DNA of 9,904 nt from Gammaproteobacteria bacterium (GTDB lineage: Bacteria; Pseudomonadota; Gammaproteobacteria; Arenicellales; Arenicellaceae). How positions within the stretch are numbered: the stretch's first letter is position 1; every line of letters begins with the position of its first letter. A program made the translations under genes and the position numbers. This document shows positions 6,461 to 9,904 of the stretch, in pieces. The notes below the pieces were generated by a model. The model did not search any database and had not been told where the DNA came from. It worked only from the letters and a program-made list of their open reading frames with translations. The stretch is from contig JAUHZM010000094.1 of assembly GCA_030426005.1 (NCBI GenBank), positions 1 to 9,904 of the forward strand, read 5' to 3'.

Positions 6461-7384
6461 TTAGTCTTTAGGTTGCGCGACATAGAACGCGAAATGTGGT
6501 TTTAGACTGCCAGCATCCATCAGTTTTTCTTCGATTTCAAATAACATCTCTAGCACGGTCATCGAGGCGGGGTCTGACGCCCGAAAGTTTCCAGCGATAC
6601 CATTCAGCAAAAACTGTAACAGTGCGCCAACCGTGGAATTGAATTTGATGATATTAAAGCGTTTGCGGATAGCTTGATCGATTTCGGCCGAGCAAATCGC
6701 TTCCGAAGGGTCAACTCGTGCAACTTCTTCTGGGTTAGGAATTCCAACTTTATTACGTATCAATCCGCGATCGTTCTTATCGTGTGATACTCGGTACTGC
6801 TGTGGAATTAGATTAAACACACTCTGCATAAGCGCCTGCTCGTGTTCACTGAACGCAAATCGATTGGGGCCGATGTACTCGTTGACAAATAGGAATCCTG
6901 ACGGTTTCAGTGCCTGCGCACAGCGGGACAAAATTGCGTCCAGGTCAGCCATGTGGTGAAGTGATGAATTAAAGTAGATCGCATCGTATTGATCGCGCTC
7001 CATGGTCATCGATTCGGCATTTTGAACCCTAAATTTTACGCGCTTGGCCAAGCCTTGTTGTTGTGCTGATTCGTTCGCTATTTGGATTCGCTTGTCTGAA
7101 AGGTCGATGCCCTCCACTAATTGTGCTGCGTTTAATTGGCCCAGCCTCAGCTCAAGATCTCCACTGCCACATCCGATACCTAAAATTCGCTGGCAGTTAG
7201 CTTGGTCCAGAAAGCTCAATGAGTATTCAATCCAATGTGGGAATTGCGAGAACTCGACCAACCCCTGATTAAAGCGACGATTTACCAAAGGGTTGGCAAG
7301 CCAATAGGTGATGCCGAAAAAATCCTCAGAGGTGTTGCTGTTCCAGTAATCTGCGACAATTTGCTCTTTAGACGGTGCAGCCAT
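6461..7384 (-). CDS. Class I SAM-dependent methyltransferase
   Basis: The product has 307 residues. The Rossmann-fold SAM site is clear: motif I ILGIGCGSGD (67-76), the ribose-binding acid D94 in EGIDLS, QNAES at 121-125, SSLHHM at 140-145, and LKPSGFLFVNEYIGPNRF after it. In motif I the usual acidic residue two places before the first glycine is itself glycine (G69), a mild deviation. The C-terminal third (GALLQFLLNGIAGNF, later LKPHFAFYVAQ) is an extension I associate with small-molecule or sugar methyltransferases, but the substrate cannot be read. It is cytoplasmic. The ATG at 7384 has no evident ribosome site. It lies 78 bases downstream of the decarboxylase-like gene in the same direction, so cotranscription and action on that enzyme's product are plausible inferences. 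Confidence 0.88.
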   Translation of the reverse strand: MAAPSKEQIVADYWNSNTSEDFFGITYWLANPLVNRRFNQGLVEFSQFPHWIEYSLSFLDQANCQRILGIGCGSGDLELRLGQLNAAQLVEGIDLSDKRIQIANESAQQQGLAKRVKFRVQNAESMTMERDQYDAIYFNSSLHHMADLDAILSRCAQALKPSGFLFVNEYIGPNRFAFSEHEQALMQSVFNLIPQQYRVSHDKNDRGLIRNKVGIPNPEEVARVDPSEAICSAEIDQAIRKRFNIIKFNSTVGALLQFLLNGIAGNFRASDPASMTVLEMLFEIEEKLMDAGSLKPHFAFYVAQPKD

Positions 7385-7462
7385 AATTGAATTGCGATCG
7401 ATGGTGTTTCTTGTTTAAGCAGTTTAACCTGAATAACAAATCAGAATAAACCAGCGTAGTGG

Positions 7463-8842
7463 TTAGATGAGTTCAAGTTCTTGCGCTGCATGTCTAATCG
7501 CGGCTAAGAGCCTAGCCACATCATCGTCTGTGGTGGCCCAAGATGAGAAGCTCAAACGGAATGCGTCGCGTTGTTTCCAGTGTGTGACGCCAAACCATGC
7601 TTCGCCACTGCGCCTTACAGACTCTGCTAATTCGTTTAGTCGGTGCGGTTGCGTTGGGGAGCTGACTACGACCTGATTAAGGATTACATCATTCAGAATT
7701 TCAAAGCCCATTGATTGGAGGCCTTGCGCTGCTAACTTGGCGTGGCGACAGCCGGTTTTAATTAAGTCTTGCACGCCGATTGTTCCTAAACTGTGCAATG
7801 CGGCCCATACGTCCATCGCGCGTGCTGATCGAGATAATTCGGGCACCATGTCCTTCGGTGCAACGTCAGTATCAGCCGTGAAATACGGTGCGACTGTGGA
7901 CATTGCTGAGTGAACGGCTGATGGATGACGACATATCGCGACGCCACAGTCATACGGCGTATTCAGCCATTTGTGTGCATCTGTTACCCAACTGTCAGCC
8001 ATTTCAATTCCCTGCGTCAGTCCATTGTGATCTGGGCTCACTCGGGCCCAGAGTCCGAAAGCGCCGTCGACATGCACCCAGGCGTCTGCACTGTGAGCGC
8101 GCTCGGCGATAGCGCCGATAGGGTCGATCGCACCAGAATTTACATTGCCAGCTTGGGTTAAAACAATACAGTCTGGGCCTAGCTGAGGCAGCTTGTCGAG
8201 ACGCATCGCGCCATTTGAATCCGTTTCAACAGAGATGATATTGCGCTTGCCTAACCCCAGCATGCTGACGACCTTGGTCACGGTGACATGGATTTCTTCA
8301 GACGCCACAATGCGTAACGGCGGCGCGCCAAATAAACCATGCTGTTCAACGTCCCAATCCAGTTTGTGCAGTTGTCGCTGGCGCGCTGCGGCCAGGCAGG
8401 TGAAGTTGCCCATTGTTGTCCCGGTTACGTATCCGACCGATGACCGGGCTGGTAGACGTAACAATTCGAGTAACCAGCGCGCTGACGTGCGTTCAAGTTG
8501 TAATGCGACCGGGCTCGTGTCCTGGGTTGTAGCGAGCTGATCCCAGGCGGCGTTTAGTACGCGACTGCCGACTGTGGCGGGTAGGGAGCCACCGACCACC
8601 AAACCGAAAAAGCGCCCGCCGGTGGTGGCAACCGTTGCGGGATTCCCAGCGCGATCAAGTAGGCTAAGTGTTTCAGTCGGGGCCGTGGGGTTCATCGGTA
8701 ATTCGCAATCCAATGCCCGTAATTCCGTCAATGCTTCTGGTTTTGGGGCGACGTGACGCGAGTGAATCTGTTGCAGATAAGACTGTGCCAATTGCGCACC
8801 CAATCGGAGGCTCGCGATGGTTTGATCTGAATGTCGGCTCAT
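7463..8842 (-). CDS. PLP-dependent group II amino-acid decarboxylase-like enzyme
   Basis: The product has 459 residues, typical for the group II (glutamate/aromatic amino-acid decarboxylase) fold. Readable PLP-site elements are TGTTMGN (140-146, phosphate region), H185 in EEIHVTVTK (ring stacking), the aspartate of HVDGAFG (D259, pyridine nitrogen) and the Schiff-base lysine K291 in DAHKWLNTPYDCG. The C-terminal small domain ends FRLSFSSWATTDDDVARLLAAI. The family removes the alpha-carboxyl of amino acids, though some members are aldehyde synthases or lyases, and the substrate is not readable here. The ATG at 8842 has no Shine-Dalgarno, and with the TATAAT box at 8869-8874 the leader would be under 30 bases. 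It is followed by the methyltransferase gene and is divergent from an ArsR-type regulator that probably controls it. Confidence 0.9.
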   Translation of the reverse strand: MSRHSDQTIASLRLGAQLAQSYLQQIHSRHVAPKPEALTELRALDCELPMNPTAPTETLSLLDRAGNPATVATTGGRFFGLVVGGSLPATVGSRVLNAAWDQLATTQDTSPVALQLERTSARWLLELLRLPARSSVGYVTGTTMGNFTCLAAARQRQLHKLDWDVEQHGLFGAPPLRIVASEEIHVTVTKVVSMLGLGKRNIISVETDSNGAMRLDKLPQLGPDCIVLTQAGNVNSGAIDPIGAIAERAHSADAWVHVDGAFGLWARVSPDHNGLTQGIEMADSWVTDAHKWLNTPYDCGVAICRHPSAVHSAMSTVAPYFTADTDVAPKDMVPELSRSARAMDVWAALHSLGTIGVQDLIKTGCRHAKLAAQGLQSMGFEILNDVILNQVVVSSPTQPHRLNELAESVRRSGEAWFGVTHWKQRDAFRLSFSSWATTDDDVARLLAAIRHAAQELELI

Positions 8843-8845
8843 AGA

Positions 8846-8884
8846 ATATAGTTACTAGACAATATAGTATTATAACTATATAGA
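8846..8884. promoter_or_regulatory. Divergent promoter with AT-rich inverted-repeat operator
   Basis: ATATAGT (8862-8868) and ACTATAT (8875-8881) flank six bases; 16 of the 20 positions are palindromic. A further copy, ATATAGTTA at 8846-8854, is a perfect inverse of TAACTATAT at 8873-8881. On the plus strand TAGACA (8856-8861) and TATAGA (8879-8884) are 17 bases apart, a fair sigma-70 promoter toward the ArsR-type gene with the dyad in its spacer. On the minus strand 8869-8874 reads TATAAT, a perfect -10 toward the decarboxylase gene, though its -35 is weak. ArsR-family repressors often bind such AT-rich dyads in their own promoters, so repression in both directions is inferred. Confidence 0.55.
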
Positions 8885-8955
8885 AATTCATCAGATCATT
8901 CTACTAAATCGAGCTACACTTGGGTGCTTTTACGTAGGTAACGGAGTTTAGGGTT

Positions 8956-9282
8956 GTGGCCGCAATAAACGTCGATCAGGCGCAGTTAAAGAAATTACAA
9001 GCCTTGGCGAACGCAAATCGACTTCAAATAATGGTTTGGATTCTAACGCCTAGAGACCATTTCGAAGCACAAATTGATGGGGACCTAGTCGACGACGGGG
9101 TCTGCGTTGGACGGATTGTCGATAAAATAGGCTTGAGCCAACCAACCGTCACGGCGCATATGAAAGTGTTGGCCGATGCTGGCTTGGTGACCTCTAAAAA
9201 AATAAAGAATTGGGTATTCTACAAACCAGTTCGTAAGGAATTACAGCCATTTCTTTCGTTGTTGGAGGCTGCGACCCGCTGA
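8956..9282 (+). CDS. ArsR-type winged-helix transcriptional regulator
   Basis: The product has 108 residues. The start is GTG, supported by CGGAG nine bases before it. An N-terminal helix (LKKLQALANANRLQIMVWIL) is typical of ArsR proteins, followed by the winged helix: CVGRIVDKIGLSQPTVTAHM as helix-turn-helix with its recognition helix, KVLADAGLVTSKKIKNWVFY as the wing. The ELCVCDL metal box of arsenic and cadmium sensors is absent. Only one cysteine occurs, in GVCVGRI, and an acidic insert DGDLVDDG precedes it, so it is probably not a classical metal sensor. It is a cytoplasmic DNA-binding dimer by family knowledge. It is divergent from the PLP enzyme gene, with symmetric sites between them, which points to autoregulation and control of that operon. 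It converges on the DUF6445 gene with 15 bases between. Confidence 0.88.
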   Translation: MAAINVDQAQLKKLQALANANRLQIMVWILTPRDHFEAQIDGDLVDDGVCVGRIVDKIGLSQPTVTAHMKVLADAGLVTSKKIKNWVFYKPVRKELQPFLSLLEAATR

Positions 9283-9297
9283 GTTGCACACATAGCT

Positions 9298-9904
9298 TTA
9301 GTCGAACTGCAGAAAAAGGTTGGCAGTTAGGCGTCCGGTGACTGGATTGGCGTCTATGTCTTTTTCAGGGTGAACTATACCTGAGTGTAAAAGATTGCCG
9401 GGGTAGGCAATAATTCGATTGGGGCGGTAGTTCATTGTTGCAATCAATTCAAAGTGGTCGTTGCTGCTGCGGATATACTGAGCAGCGGGTTCTCCATGCA
9501 TGCGAAAATGGGCTTCAGCCGCCTGCGTAAATTGCGGGAATCGGTCCTGAGTGAGGCGTTCGAAACCGGTTGGTCGGTGACGGAAAAAGCCGGTGCCACC
9601 GAAATTTCCTGGGTTTAAATAGTGAACCAGAGCGAAATAGTCCACATTAAGGCTATCGAAATGCGGCAATCTCTGAAGGCGAGATAGTTCAGTCTCATGA
9701 TGTGTTAACAACGAGAAGTAGGCCATAACCGGTGACGGTGTTTTCTTGTTAAGGGTCGGATATTCTCGTTTGAGGTGTGGAACGATGACGTGTATCAGTT
9801 CCTGGATGTACCACGTTGGTAATAACGCGCGGATACCTGGGTAAGCGGTTTTAGAGTCTGGTTTAAAGCTCGCATTGTTGTGTGCAAAATCAGTGATGGT
9901 AATT
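9298..9904 (-). CDS. DUF6445 protein, 2OG-Fe(II) oxygenase-like (5' end outside window)
   Basis: The frame stays open from the stop at 9298 to the right edge, giving 201 residues. The Met at 9726 is internal, because conserved sequence continues upstream of it (AYPGIRALLPTWYIQELI and beyond). The pattern LQRLPHFD, then ALVHYLNPGNFGGTGFFRHR, then NRIIAYPGNLLHSG and GRLTANLFLQFD fits DUF6445. By analogy with prolyl-hydroxylase-like folds, H and D of HFD (9655-9663), H of LLHSG (9385-9387) and the later arginine of GRLTAN would form an iron and 2-oxoglutarate site; this is inference. From memory, such genes often lie near tryptophan-halogenase-like, SapC and cupin-like genes next to TonB-dependent receptors, which would lie beyond the window. 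It is cytoplasmic with no visible regulatory signal. Confidence 0.82.
   Translation of the reverse strand, partial: ITITDFAHNNASFKPDSKTAYPGIRALLPTWYIQELIHVIVPHLKREYPTLNKKTPSPVMAYFSLLTHHETELSRLQRLPHFDSLNVDYFALVHYLNPGNFGGTGFFRHRPTGFERLTQDRFPQFTQAAEAHFRMHGEPAAQYIRSSNDHFELIATMNYRPNRIIAYPGNLLHSGIVHPEKDIDANPVTGRLTANLFLQFD

Noticed and set aside
6447..7426. The 10-base direct repeat AAGCAGTTTA at 6447-6456 and 7417-7426, flanking the methyltransferase gene
   Set aside because: It could suggest an inserted segment, but it is short and AT-rich, has no inverted ends or mobility gene, and the methyltransferase does not differ obviously from its neighbours. Chance is the simpler explanation.
8193..8540. 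Plus-strand frame of 115 residues inside the decarboxylase gene
   Set aside because: It lies wholly opposite a well-supported PLP enzyme, has low-complexity Ser/Arg-rich composition and no ribosome site.
1..9904. Mobile elements, phage genes, CRISPR arrays, tRNA or rRNA genes
   Set aside because: None of the coding frames resembles a transposase, integrase or Cas protein. No regularly spaced repeats and no tRNA-like cloverleaf were seen in the intergenic stretches, all of which are under 200 bases.

Overview
The window looks like ordinary chromosome from a Gram-negative bacterium, most probably a marine-type gammaproteobacterium. This rests on the protein families (a DUF2189 membrane protein, a DUF4404 protein, a DUF4156 lipoprotein, an ABHD10-like hydrolase, a secreted metzincin with thrombospondin type 3 calcium repeats), the roughly balanced base composition and Shine-Dalgarno-led genes. 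No tRNA, rRNA, CRISPR array, insertion sequence or integrase is visible, so the genus is not claimed. All family names come from reading the protein sequences; no database was searched.

Layout, left to right. Positions 1-339 are the DNA-binding end of an AraC-family regulator cut by the window edge. 427-1977 is a secreted zinc metalloprotease with a signal peptide, a metzincin catalytic domain, two TSP3 repeats and a short two-cysteine tail. A strong hairpin at 1992-2015 separates it from three minus-strand genes: a small DUF4156-type lipoprotein (2018-2350), a DUF4404-type protein (2399-2665) and an exported protein with a peptidase-MA-like domain plus TPR-like helices (2794-4443). In this last protein the zinc motif reads HQYVH instead of HExxH.

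Divergent from it is a good candidate for an overlooked 35-residue gene (4602-4709). It has a clear Shine-Dalgarno and ends on the same CTAG that closes the convergent alpha/beta hydrolase gene (4706-5491). A DUF2189 membrane protein (5591-6442) follows on the plus strand.

The right-hand third holds a probable small metabolic unit on the minus strand: a group II PLP-dependent decarboxylase-like enzyme (7463-8842) followed by a SAM-dependent methyltransferase (6461-7384). An ArsR-type winged-helix regulator (8956-9282) is transcribed divergently. The intergenic region between decarboxylase and regulator carries AT-rich dyads that sit in the spacer of a plausible promoter, suggesting one operator controls both directions. 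The window ends inside a DUF6445 (2-oxoglutarate/Fe(II) oxygenase-like) gene on the minus strand (9298-9904).

No complete, clearly new multi-gene system is visible. The best leads are the small peptide gene, the exported peptidase-like protein lacking its catalytic glutamate, and the decarboxylase/methyltransferase pair with its operator.
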